From the NCBI GenBank assembly GCA_963575745.1, contig CAUYUJ010014264.1, positions 25,310-89,309 on the forward strand: a DNA stretch of 64,000 nucleotides, in the 5' to 3' direction. Within the stretch, counting starts at the first letter, position 1, and the number at the start of each line of letters is the position of its first letter. The DNA comes from Prorocentrum cordatum (taxonomy: Eukaryota; Sar; Dinophyceae; Prorocentrales; Prorocentraceae). Made by a program: the position numbers and the translations under genes. The notes beneath the pieces were generated by a model. It ran no database searches. It had not been told where the DNA came from and saw nothing but the letters and a program-made list of their open reading frames with translations. Shown here piece by piece: positions 41,796-50,066 of the stretch.

Positions 41796-41890
41796 GGTTT
41801 CTCGCGCGCCTTGCAGGTGCCTTTCTTCGGAGCGGCAGCGCGCCTGCGAGCCAGTTCATTTCGCTTCCATCCAACCCCCGCACAGGTTGG

Positions 41891-42955
41891 ATGGCCAATC
41901 CCGATCATGATGTGCTGCCAGGACCGATTCGCCCCTTCTGGGGCTGCCCGGCCTGCGGCGCTTCCGCCAACTACGCATCGCGCATTCGGTGCCGATGCGG
42001 CCGCCATGCCCCGCAGTCTATCGCAGACAAGGCGCGCAAGGCGGCCAAGCAGAGTGAAGCTGGTGGTCCACCTCATGCTCCTGGGGGTGCAGGCGGCCGA
42101 CGCCGTGCTGGGGGCGCTTGGGCGTCAGGGCCGCCAGGCAGTGTGGATGGAGGTATCGCCCGCGAGCTCGCTGAGCTCAAGCGCAAGTACGCTGCCCTCC
42201 AGAAGTCCAAGGCCGAGTCCCCCGCCGAGCCTGCCCCTCCGCCCGACCCGCTCGAGCTTGAGGTCCAGCGCTGGGAAGGGATCGTGGCCCAGTTTGCCAA
42301 GTCGGGCTTGGGCGCAGATGTCCCCAGCCGTGTCAGCGCCGAGCAGTCTCTTGCTGCGGCGCGCAAGGCCCGCAATGATGCCAAGCCGCAGCTTGCGCGC
42401 CACACCACCCTCGGGCACAAGCTGCAGGACGCGATCAAGCGCCAGCAGAAACTCGAGTCCGACGTCAGTGCGCAGGTCAGGGTTGTCGAAGCCGCCGAGG
42501 AACATCTCCAGGAGCTCAAGGCCAAGGTGCTGGCCGCGAAGGACCTGGTTGGTACCCTCCAGGCTGAGCTGCGTGAGTCGTGCCCCAAGGACCTGCGTCC
42601 TGAAGGGAGTGAGGCTGTCGCCTTCGTGCTGCCCGACCTCCCTACCACTGTGCTGGAGGCCGACGCCGACCTCAAGGCTATGGTGGAGTCTCCTCTCTTC
42701 GACAAGTTCAAAGAGGCCGTGCGGGCTGCCGCCGCTGCCCAGGCCGCCTCTGCTGGCCCAACCTCCGCGGGTCCCGCGGGCACCGACAGTGGTGAATCGG
42801 TCCCCGTCCCAGCGGATGGAGATGAATACATTGATGTTGACGAGGAAGGCATCTCCCAGGTCATGTCCACCACCAAGTTTGCAGGTGACAAGCGGGAGCT
42901 CCAGGAACTGTTCAAGTCCCTCGGCCTCGTCGCCAAGAAGCCGCGGCGTGGGTGA
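41891..42955 (+). CDS. LINE2 ORF1, gag-like zinc-finger/coiled-coil protein
   Basis: 354 residues, ATG to TGA. The N-terminal zinc finger is W-G-C-x2-C-x4-N-x6-C-x-C (C19, C22, C34, C36), the same as LINE1 ORF1 except for one residue less in the last Cys pair. Residues ~85-105 and ~130-220 are Ala/Glu/Lys/Gln-rich coiled coil, including KLQDAIKRQQKLESDVSAQV. An acidic segment GDEYIDVDEEG lies near 310. Ends KKPRRG, basic. Likely binds the element RNA with ORF2, as inferred from LINE ORF1 proteins in general. A second open frame runs across this whole gene in another phase and joins ORF2, but it lacks any domain until 43008 and reflects GC-rich composition. Confidence 0.8.
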   Translation: MANPDHDVLPGPIRPFWGCPACGASANYASRIRCRCGRHAPQSIADKARKAAKQSEAGGPPHAPGGAGGRRRAGGAWASGPPGSVDGGIARELAELKRKYAALQKSKAESPAEPAPPPDPLELEVQRWEGIVAQFAKSGLGADVPSRVSAEQSLAAARKARNDAKPQLARHTTLGHKLQDAIKRQQKLESDVSAQVRVVEAAEEHLQELKAKVLAAKDLVGTLQAELRESCPKDLRPEGSEAVAFVLPDLPTTVLEADADLKAMVESPLFDKFKEAVRAAAAAQAASAGPTSAGPAGTDSGESVPVPADGDEYIDVDEEGISQVMSTTKFAGDKRELQELFKSLGLVAKKPRRG

Positions 42956-43007
42956 TGCCCAGCGCGGCGCAGTCCACCCGCGGGTATGTGGCCTGCCTTT
43001 GACGTGT

Positions 43008-46000
43008 ATGAGGCTACCCATGCCCCCGATTTGTAGGAAGGTGTTGCCGCCGACATCGACGGCGACGCAGTTCATCGAGACGTTCAATGGCTCGGGGTGG
43101 TCCACGCTGCGAGAGCGGCTCACCACGACCGCCAGTGTCATCGCATGCGCCCAGGAGCTTGGCCTCTCCGAGCCCACCGCGCCGCAGTCTTTGGCTGCAG
43201 TGCGCGCCCTGGGCTGGCGTTTCCTCATCAGCGAGTCTTACTTCAACGCAAAGACGCAGAGGTGCTCGGCTGGCGTGGGAGTTTTTGTTCGTGATGGGTT
43301 CGGCTTGCGCTGGACCGACCCGACGTGCAAGGCTATTGTACCACATCGAGCTATACAGGTTACCGTTGACCTGCCTGGTTTCTCGTTCAACATTGTGTGT
43401 GCTTACTTTCACGTCAGTGATGGCATGCGTGAGAAGAATTTGTCCTTGCTCAGTGCTATCGGTGCCAAGATCGTCGAGCCTCCGCTCACGGTCATTGCGG
43501 CGGATTGGAACAATTCACCTGCTGCCGTCGAGTCTACGGGGTTCGTGCAGAAGTTGAAGGCTGTCATACTGGCGCCCGCCGCGATCACCTGCCGTACCAG
43601 TTCGTCTACGTCCACGATTGACTTTTTCGTTGTAGGGCATGCTCTGTCTACTCTTGCTGCAAGTATCTCTGTGGATAGTGCGTGGCACGTCAGACCGCAT
43701 CGCCCTGCTTTGCTCGAGCTGCGCGAGAATGCACTCCAGGTCCGTCAGTTGGTTTTTCGGCGTCATACTCGAATCCCCACCCACCTCCCGATCGGCTGTG
43801 CTCGGCCCCCTCCATCGCGGGCGTTGTCAGAGCGCCTCCTGCCCAAGCTTCAGTTTCTGTCGGAGCATGGCTCTTCCCAGGAGGCTTGGGCTCTCATGAA
43901 TGAGGTGTGGTCTCTGTTTGCCAATGCTGCTGAGCAGGAGCTGCTCGATGTTTGCGATCTCCCCGCCACCCGTGCGGGGTGGCGAGGAGCTCGCGTGCAG
44001 TCAGTCTGGGAGCCTATCGTCCATCGCCGACAGGAGCCCGATGATGGCACGTTGGTGGCTAACTGTTGGCAATGGATGTGCGGTATGCTCAGCGAGCTTT
44101 TGTCTCTCACGCCTCGCGAGGACGTCGATTGGGTCTCGGGCGAGGGCGCTCACCACCTCCTTGCGGTGCGAGTCCCGCACGCTGGTGAGGGCTTGTGCGC
44201 CCGCCTCGACCGTTCGCTCGCGTCAGTCCGTCTCCTGCTCACTCAATGGTCTCCGCAGATGTCTGGGGACAGCGAGTGGTGGGATACAGCTGCTGCTCTC
44301 GCCGAGGAGCTAGCTGCGGAATGTGATGAAGTCCAGGCTGAGCACTCCAAGGCCAGAGACCGTTCCTGGAAGGAGTGGCACATCTCGGCGCTCAGTGGCT
44401 CGGCCAAGCGTATGCACCGACTTACCCGCATCAAGAAGCTGTGGGAGCCCACGGTCTCCTCCTCCGCCCCTGGGTCGTTCACGCCTGAGCCGTGTCAGTT
44501 AGTGCAGGAGGAGACCGTGAAGCTCGGTGGTTTTTGGCATGCGGAGGTTGAACCTCCCGAGGCGTGGATTCCTGTTCGCGAGGCTTTGGAGCCCCTCACG
44601 TGTGTGCAGTTGCGCGCGGCGGCTCGGACCTTCTCGGAGTCCACGGCCCAAAGCTTAGACGGCTTTCACCCGCGGCATGTTGAGATGCTCAGCGGCACAG
44701 CGCTTGAGCAGCTCAGTGTGATTTTTACGTGCACGGAGCGCCTCGGACTGTTTCCTGCCCAGCTCCTCTGGCTTCTCTTTCCACTGCTTGAGAAGCCGCA
44801 GGGCGGCTACCGCCCAATCTTGCTCGTTGCATCCTTTGTACGAGTGTGGGAAAAGGCACGCCGTCCTCTCGTGGAGCCCTTCCTCGAATCGTCTTCCCGC
44901 AAGTACTGGTCCTTTGGTAAAGGCAGGGGAGCCGAGGAGGCGGCGCGGCATGCTGCGGTCCGTGCAGAACGGGGCCAGGCTGTCGATCAGGAGACGGCGG
45001 GGTTTCTGTGGGATGGCCTCAAGTTCTATGAGTCGTTTAACTTAGTGCTCCTGCGTGATCGAGCGCTGGCGCGTGGGCTCCCGCGGCCCCTAGTCAAGGT
45101 CCTTTTCAACTTCTGGAGGGGGCCCCGCCTGGTTCGACTGGGAGCTCACCGCTGTCCTCTCGTGCAGTTTGCTAGCTCAGGGTTGCCAGCCGGCGACGTG
45201 TTCAATGACGCCTTCGTGCAGATTTATCTCCTCGGGGCCCTAGATGGGTTCGTGGCGCGGCACCCCCGCTTGGACCTCGGCGTGTACGTGGATGATGACT
45301 GTGTTTCCATGACGGGCCCCCGTGAAGACCTCGTACCAGCGCTCGTGGAGGCAGCCCAGGACCTCGTCACCGTCTATAGGGAGGAGCTCCAGGTTGGCCT
45401 CGCCCACGACAAGGCAGTGGTCTTTGGGTCTTGCCATGATGTCGTTCGACAACTCGATCGACGGCTTGCTCGAGTCGGTGCTCGCTCGGCTGTTGCGACG
45501 ACCTCTGCCACTGCGCTCGGTGCTGACCTGGCTCCTGCTCGTCCTCGTGCTGCTCCTGGTGCTACGTGTCAGATGAAAAATCGGTTTCGAGCTATGAAAA
45601 GACGCGCTGGTTTCCTCCGTGCTTTACGACGACGGATCTCTGTGGGCAAGGCGAAGCTTCACAAGATATATATCTCTGGGGTGCGCCCTGCGGCTACGTA
45701 TGGATCCCTTGTCACTGGCATGACGGATAGAGAGCTGTTGACGCTACGACGTGCGCTCGTCCCATTCCGAGGAGGCTCGTTACCCGCTCGCATGCTCTTG
45801 TATGATGACCCAGCTTGGAAGATAGCAGTGGCGCCTGTCATTCAGTATTGCAAGGCAGTATGGAACTCGATTGTGCAACCTGACCGTGTGGTATTATCGT
45901 GGAGGTTCTTGCAACAGACGTGGGATGCCGTAGCCTCGAAGTTTCCTGTCTTGCAGCAGTCGCAGTGGAACAAGAGTGCTGGTCCCATTCATCGTGCCAT

Positions 46001-47738
46001 GTTGTGTTTGCATCGCCTAGGATGGACGTTCACCAACTTCAAGACTTTCTTCGATGACAACCAGATCGAGCACGATTTGTTTTTCACCTCGCCTGCCTTG
46101 CTTGCTAAGCAGTTGCATGCTAGTACTCTTCGCCTCCATGCCCGTAGTTTTGCTGCCACTCTCCCTCAGGGGCAGGGACAGGAGGTCTCAGCTGATTTGA
46201 TTGTCAAGGCAGTCCGTTCCAAGAAATACTCGGCTCTGCAAAAGCATGTGGTCGCGTCAGTTTTTTCTGGTGGCACGTGGACGGAGGACCGCCTCGCACA
46301 GCACGGTTTTGCATCCACAGGCCTCTGCCCCTTGTGCTCCCAGCCCGATTCTATTCATCATCGTCTCTGGTGCTGCCCAGCCGTTGCCGCTGCTAGGGAG
46401 GAGGCGACGTCTAGCGAGATTGTAGCAGTTGCGCGTGATGAGCCCGAAGATCTCCTGTGGTCCAGGCTCCTGGTGTTCCAACCTCGCCCCGACGATTTCC
46501 CTCCTCCCTCCTCCGAGTTGTTTCCTGTTTTCCAGGATGCCCAGGGCAACCCTGTGACCCAGGAGACTTTCCAGGAGCTCAGCGCGGGATGTGATGTGTG
46601 TGTCGACGGCAGTGCGACTCGAACTGAATTCACTCGTCTCAACCGAGCGGCGTATGCCGCCGTCTTTCTTGAGAATTCTGAGCAGTGCGAAGTTCGATGT
46701 AGGATGCAGGGTGTGGTGTGGGAGTCTCTACCGCAGACGGCTCCGTCGGCCGAGCACCTCGCCCTCGCCCTGCTTTCCATATTCCAACGGGGCCCTGGGA
46801 CCACCATGCAGTTTTCTGATTGTTTGGGTGCTGTGCGTTTAACGGAGAAGCCTGTCCAGGCCCAGCTTAACGGTTCTCAAGTTTTTGCTGGACTGCGCCG
46901 TGGCGCGCTGCAGCATCCAGGACACATACATATTGGGCACGTCAGTCATACCCGTGCCCATCGCTCCGAAGAGGTAATGTCCGCGCTCCCATCAGCCGAG
47001 GAAAGGATCGCTCGTGGCAACCAACTGGCCGATTTGTTGGCCAAGGATGCCCGTTCCCTCCACCCCCGTGCCCCTCCCGCCTCCTCTGAGTTGCACGGGC
47101 CAATGATCAAACGCCTCCGCGCTGCGATCAGTGTGGCGGCGGCGGTCCTCCCAGCGTTCCCGTTCCCATCCTTTAAGAAGATCAAGGTGCCGAGCATAAC
47201 GCAGGTTGTGTCGTGGCACGAGTGGTGTCGGGTGGGTAGTTGGAGGGCGCGTTGTGCTCGGTGCCTTGGGTCGTGCCCCGAGCAGGACGAGCGCCCCCCC
47301 ACTCAGTGCCCAGGCCCCCCTCCGCTCCTTGCAAAGCTGCGTGAGTGTGAAGGGATGGGCGGGCACTCTCTGAGAGCGTGCTGGACGGCACGCGATCAGG
47401 TACTTGTGTATTGCTGTAAATGTGGGGCGCATGCTGAGGAGAGGTCTAGTGGGACCCTCTTCAAGCCTTGTCGCCCCTCCTCGACGCCCCAGCGGGCGTA
47501 CGACCGACGGCGCCTGGAGGCGGGGCTTCACCCGCACTCTCGTCGACGCGAGGAGTCCCTCCAGGCGCCGACCCCTCTTGAGTGCGACCTCATTCGGCGG
47601 GTGGTGGGTGGGGCGGCTGGGTGGGCGGACGTCCCCTCCTCCTCCTCCGTCACCGCCTCGATCATTCGGAATCCTCGAATGGATGCGCTTGTGGCCCGCC
47701 TACAGGCCAAGTTTTGGCAGTCTTCGACGAGCTCGTAA
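43008..47738 (+). CDS. LINE2 ORF2, endonuclease/RT/RNase H protein
   Basis: 1576 residues. Start taken at ATG 43008, the ATG just after the ORF1 stop at 42955 and just before the first domain. Endonuclease/exonuclease/phosphatase fold: ETFNGSGW (~26), QELGL (~48), AADWNNS (~164), IDFFVVG (~204), HRPAL (~231). RT: LLEKPQGGYRPI (~594), motif A LWDGLKFYE (~666), SSGLPAGDVFNDAF (~722), catalytic YVDD (~760). Zinc motif CPLCSQPDSIHHRLWCC (~1107). RNase H: VDGSA (~1198), SAEHLAL, SDCLGAV (~1270), GNQLADLLAKD (~1338), all acidic residues present. C-terminal domain: WRARCARC, then GGH (~1452), YCCKCG (~1468), C, and AGLHP (~1505). The protein nicks target DNA, primes reverse transcription on it and probably removes the RNA strand. 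Translation after ORF1 would need reinitiation or another bicistronic device, not visible here. Confidence 0.9.
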   Translation: MRLPMPPICRKVLPPTSTATQFIETFNGSGWSTLRERLTTTASVIACAQELGLSEPTAPQSLAAVRALGWRFLISESYFNAKTQRCSAGVGVFVRDGFGLRWTDPTCKAIVPHRAIQVTVDLPGFSFNIVCAYFHVSDGMREKNLSLLSAIGAKIVEPPLTVIAADWNNSPAAVESTGFVQKLKAVILAPAAITCRTSSSTSTIDFFVVGHALSTLAASISVDSAWHVRPHRPALLELRENALQVRQLVFRRHTRIPTHLPIGCARPPPSRALSERLLPKLQFLSEHGSSQEAWALMNEVWSLFANAAEQELLDVCDLPATRAGWRGARVQSVWEPIVHRRQEPDDGTLVANCWQWMCGMLSELLSLTPREDVDWVSGEGAHHLLAVRVPHAGEGLCARLDRSLASVRLLLTQWSPQMSGDSEWWDTAAALAEELAAECDEVQAEHSKARDRSWKEWHISALSGSAKRMHRLTRIKKLWEPTVSSSAPGSFTPEPCQLVQEETVKLGGFWHAEVEPPEAWIPVREALEPLTCVQLRAAARTFSESTAQSLDGFHPRHVEMLSGTALEQLSVIFTCTERLGLFPAQLLWLLFPLLEKPQGGYRPILLVASFVRVWEKARRPLVEPFLESSSRKYWSFGKGRGAEEAARHAAVRAERGQAVDQETAGFLWDGLKFYESFNLVLLRDRALARGLPRPLVKVLFNFWRGPRLVRLGAHRCPLVQFASSGLPAGDVFNDAFVQIYLLGALDGFVARHPRLDLGVYVDDDCVSMTGPREDLVPALVEAAQDLVTVYREELQVGLAHDKAVVFGSCHDVVRQLDRRLARVGARSAVATTSATALGADLAPARPRAAPGATCQMKNRFRAMKRRAGFLRALRRRISVGKAKLHKIYISGVRPAATYGSLVTGMTDRELLTLRRALVPFRGGSLPARMLLYDDPAWKIAVAPVIQYCKAVWNSIVQPDRVVLSWRFLQQTWDAVASKFPVLQQSQWNKSAGPIHRAMLCLHRLGWTFTNFKTFFDDNQIEHDLFFTSPALLAKQLHASTLRLHARSFAATLPQGQGQEVSADLIVKAVRSKKYSALQKHVVASVFSGGTWTEDRLAQHGFASTGLCPLCSQPDSIHHRLWCCPAVAAAREEATSSEIVAVARDEPEDLLWSRLLVFQPRPDDFPPPSSELFPVFQDAQGNPVTQETFQELSAGCDVCVDGSATRTEFTRLNRAAYAAVFLENSEQCEVRCRMQGVVWESLPQTAPSAEHLALALLSIFQRGPGTTMQFSDCLGAVRLTEKPVQAQLNGSQVFAGLRRGALQHPGHIHIGHVSHTRAHRSEEVMSALPSAEERIARGNQLADLLAKDARSLHPRAPPASSELHGPMIKRLRAAISVAAAVLPAFPFPSFKKIKVPSITQVVSWHEWCRVGSWRARCARCLGSCPEQDERPPTQCPGPPPLLAKLRECEGMGGHSLRACWTARDQVLVYCCKCGAHAEERSSGTLFKPCRPSSTPQRAYDRRRLEAGLHPHSRRREESLQAPTPLECDLIRRVVGGAAGWADVPSSSSVTASIIRNPRMDALVARLQAKFWQSSTSS

Positions 47739-47858
47739 GCCCTGCTCGGCTCGGGTCGGGTTCGAGTTTTGCCGCCGTTGGGCGTGTCGGATCCGTATCT
47801 TCCGTGCCGTGCAGGCTGCTCGCATTCCGTACCGTTGACGTTCCTTCTTGTTTGGGTC

Positions 47859-48690
47859 CTCCTCCCTCCTCCTCCCTCCTCCTCCTCCGCCTCGTCCTCA
47901 TCCTCCTCCTCCTCCTCTTCCCCCTCCTCCTCCTCCTCCTCCTCCTCCTCCTCCTCCTCCTCGTCCTCGCTCCTCCTCCTCCTCCTCCTCCTCCCTCCTC
48001 CTCCTCCTCCTCCTCTCCTCCTCTCTCCTCCTCCTCCTCCGCTCCTCCTCCTCCTCCTCCTCTCTCCTCCTCCTCCTCCTCCTCCTCCTCCTCCCCTCCT
48101 CCCCCTCCTCCTCCTCCTCCTCTCCTCCTCCTCTCGCCTCCTCCTCCTCCTCCTCCTCCTCCTCCTCCTCCTCCTCCTCCCCCCTCCTCTCCTCCCTCCT
48201 CCTCCTCCCTCCTCCTCTTCCTCCTCCCTCCTCCTCCTCCTCCCTCCTCCTCCTCCTCTCCTCCTCCTCCTCCTCCTCCTCCTCCTCCCCCCTCCTCCTC
48301 CTCCTCCTCCTCCCTCCTCCTCCTCCTCCCCCTCCTCCTCCTCCTCCTCCTCCTCCTCCTCCTCCTCCCCTCCTCCTCCTCCTCCTCCTTCCCTCCTCCT
48401 CCCTCCCTCCTCCTCCTCCTCCTCCTCCTCCTCCTCCTCCTCCTCCCTCCTCCTCCTCCTCCTCCTCCTCTCCTCTTCCTCCCTCCCTCCTCTCCTCTGC
48501 TCCTGCTCCCTTCCCCTCCTCCTCCTCATCCTCCTCCTCCCTCCTCCTCCTCCTCCTCCTCCCCTCCTCCTCCTCCTCCTCCTCCCTCCTCCCCTCCCCT
48601 CCTCCTCCTCCCCCTCCTCCTCCTCCTCTCCTCCTCCTACTCCTCCTCCCCCTCCTCCTCCTCTCCTCCTCCTCCTCCTCCTCCTCCTTC
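47859..48690. repeat. (TCC)n tract between LINE2 and LINE3
   Basis: About 830 bp, the longest pyrimidine tract in the window, with TCTCC and CCCTCC interruptions. It accounts for thousand-residue Ser/Pro/Leu frames, and Glu/Arg/Gly frames on the other strand, all artefacts. Confidence 0.95.
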
Positions 48691-48712
48691 TCCGTAGCCA
48701 TGTTGGCTCAAG
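48691..48712 (+). other. Dinoflagellate spliced-leader copy at LINE3 5' end
   Basis: TCCG + TAGCCATGTTGGCTCAAG. The dinoflagellate SL is DCCGTAGCCATTTTGGCTCAAG in DNA letters (established knowledge; D = A, G or T), so 21 of 22 positions agree. The one mismatch is T to G at position 12. It lies exactly where the TCC tract ends and the element begins. The 5' TCC of the SL is identical to the repeat unit. Confidence 0.9.
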
Positions 48713-48901
48713 GCTCATGCTTTTGCGGGCTGAGCCCGTATTGGCTTTCACGGATACCGCTAGTCCGCGGCAGTGCCAGAGCGCTTGCGCTCGACAATTT
48801 CTTCGCCTACACCGAGGGGTTGGGCTCCCTCACCAGTGTTTCGCCACGACTAGGCTGTGCGCTGGTCGGTGGCTAGTTGCTCTCCTGTGGGGCTGTGCGC
48901 A

Positions 48902-50017
48902 ATGGGACCCAAGCAACGCGTCGAGAACGCGCAGCCTTGGAAGTGCAAGTGGTGTGTGCACAAGCCCACAGGGACAGCTTGGATCAATCGTGCTGACCAC
49001 AAGTGGTGCGCGCAATGCAACTTGCCCAAGGGGTCGGCGTTCGGAGGAGTGCCGCCGCCCAAGGTCCCCGTGGCGCGCAGCCCAGCGATGCAGTCTCAGC
49101 GGGAAGTCGCCCTGGCTCGACAGCTCGCCGACCTTCAACGCCAGATGCAGCAGATGCAGCAGCCGTCGACTGGCACCGACGCCGCGTCTGCTTCCGTTCC
49201 GCCCTGGGCTACCGACGCCAGTCCTCAGGCTGCACGGCGTACTCGTCTGGCAGAGATCGGCAACATTCTCAAGTCGCTGGGGACCTCTGATGCCGAGTAC
49301 CGCGACAAGCTCCTGGCTGAGCGCACTGCCCTGCAAGAGCAGCTGCAGTCCGAGAAGCCTCTCGAGAGCAACGTCAATGCCCAGAATCGGAAGGTCACGG
49401 AGGCTCGGAAAAAGAAGGCCAATTGTGCAGCCAAGGTCCAGGCAGCCAAGGAGGCGGTCGAGAAGGCCAAAGAGGCCTTGGCCAAGGCCGAGGCAGCTGA
49501 ATCCGAGGCCGCCACCAACTTGCTCTCCTTGGAGAATGAGCTGCGGGATATTGTGGCGCGTGGGCTTCCTGTCGGCGGCGAGGCGAAGCCACCGACGCTC
49601 AGCACGGTCATCCCTGGTCTCAAGTCCACCGTGGCTCAGCTGGGCGAGGTGCTGCAATCTCTCGGTGGCTCTGAGCGTTTTGCTGCTGGCATGCAGGCCA
49701 TGGCAGAGATGGTCGCCAAGCTGGAGCTGGAACCAACAGAGGCGAACCAACCGCCACCTCCTGCGGCTGAGCCTGCCGAGCAAGACGACGAGGATGCAGA
49801 GGAGATGGCTGTCGATCAAGAGGAAGAGGCCCGCAAGCACATCGACGAGATGGACGCGCCCACTTGCCGTGAGCATCTTCGCAGCTGTGGTCTCGATGTA
49901 CCCGCGCCAGGTGACGTGGATGATGATGATGACGCTCCTGTCCTGCGTGATCGGCTCAAGCGGCATTTGGCCAGCGCGCAGAACCTCGCCAAGAAGCTCA
50001 AGGCCACTTCGAAGTGA
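48902..50017 (+). CDS. LINE3 ORF1, gag-like zinc-finger/coiled-coil protein
   Basis: 371 residues from ATG 48902; an upstream alternative start at 48857 is not ATG and adds no domain. Zinc finger W-K-C-x2-C (C15, C18) ... W-C-x2-C (C36, C39), with a longer loop than in LINE1 and LINE2. Residues ~60-85 are Gln-rich (LADLQRQMQQMQQ). Residues ~110-230 are strongly coiled coil (KVQAAKEAVEKAKEALAKAE). An acidic run lies at ~290-310. The C-terminus (CREHLRSCGLD...LRDRLKRHL) resembles a SAP-like helix-turn-helix motif, a tentative match. Role inferred as the RNA-binding partner of ORF2. Confidence 0.8.
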   Translation: MGPKQRVENAQPWKCKWCVHKPTGTAWINRADHKWCAQCNLPKGSAFGGVPPPKVPVARSPAMQSQREVALARQLADLQRQMQQMQQPSTGTDAASASVPPWATDASPQAARRTRLAEIGNILKSLGTSDAEYRDKLLAERTALQEQLQSEKPLESNVNAQNRKVTEARKKKANCAAKVQAAKEAVEKAKEALAKAEAAESEAATNLLSLENELRDIVARGLPVGGEAKPPTLSTVIPGLKSTVAQLGEVLQSLGGSERFAAGMQAMAEMVAKLELEPTEANQPPPPAAEPAEQDDEDAEEMAVDQEEEARKHIDEMDAPTCREHLRSCGLDVPAPGDVDDDDDAPVLRDRLKRHLASAQNLAKKLKATSK

Positions 50018-50066
50018 GCACTTGGGTCCCCATCGAGTTACCGTGTCCATCCTACTTTGTTTAGCA

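Larger units (their letters stand above)
41774..47858 (+). mobile_element. LINE2: APE-type non-LTR retrotransposon, apparently intact
   Basis: About 6.1 kb: 5' UTR 41774-41890, ORF1, 52-nt spacer, ORF2, and a 120-nt 3' UTR (47739-47858) ending in (TCC)n with no A tail. (TCC)n on both sides, same orientation as LINE1 and LINE3. Both ORFs are open and all recognisable catalytic residues are present, so this may be an active or recently active copy. Confidence 0.92.

Noticed and set aside
41811-43007. N-terminal ~400 codons of the 1975-codon frame leading into LINE2 ORF2
   Set aside because: Overlaps ORF1 in another phase, is Ser/Pro/Arg-rich and shows no domain until the ATG at 43008.
47528-48751. 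407-codon minus-strand Arg/Glu/Gly protein
   Set aside because: Pure translation of the GGA strand of a microsatellite.
47769-50066. N-terminal ~766 codons of the 2588-codon frame leading into LINE3 ORF2
   Set aside because: Consists of the TCC tract (poly-Ser/Leu/Pro) and a shadow of ORF1; ORF2 starts more plausibly at 50067.
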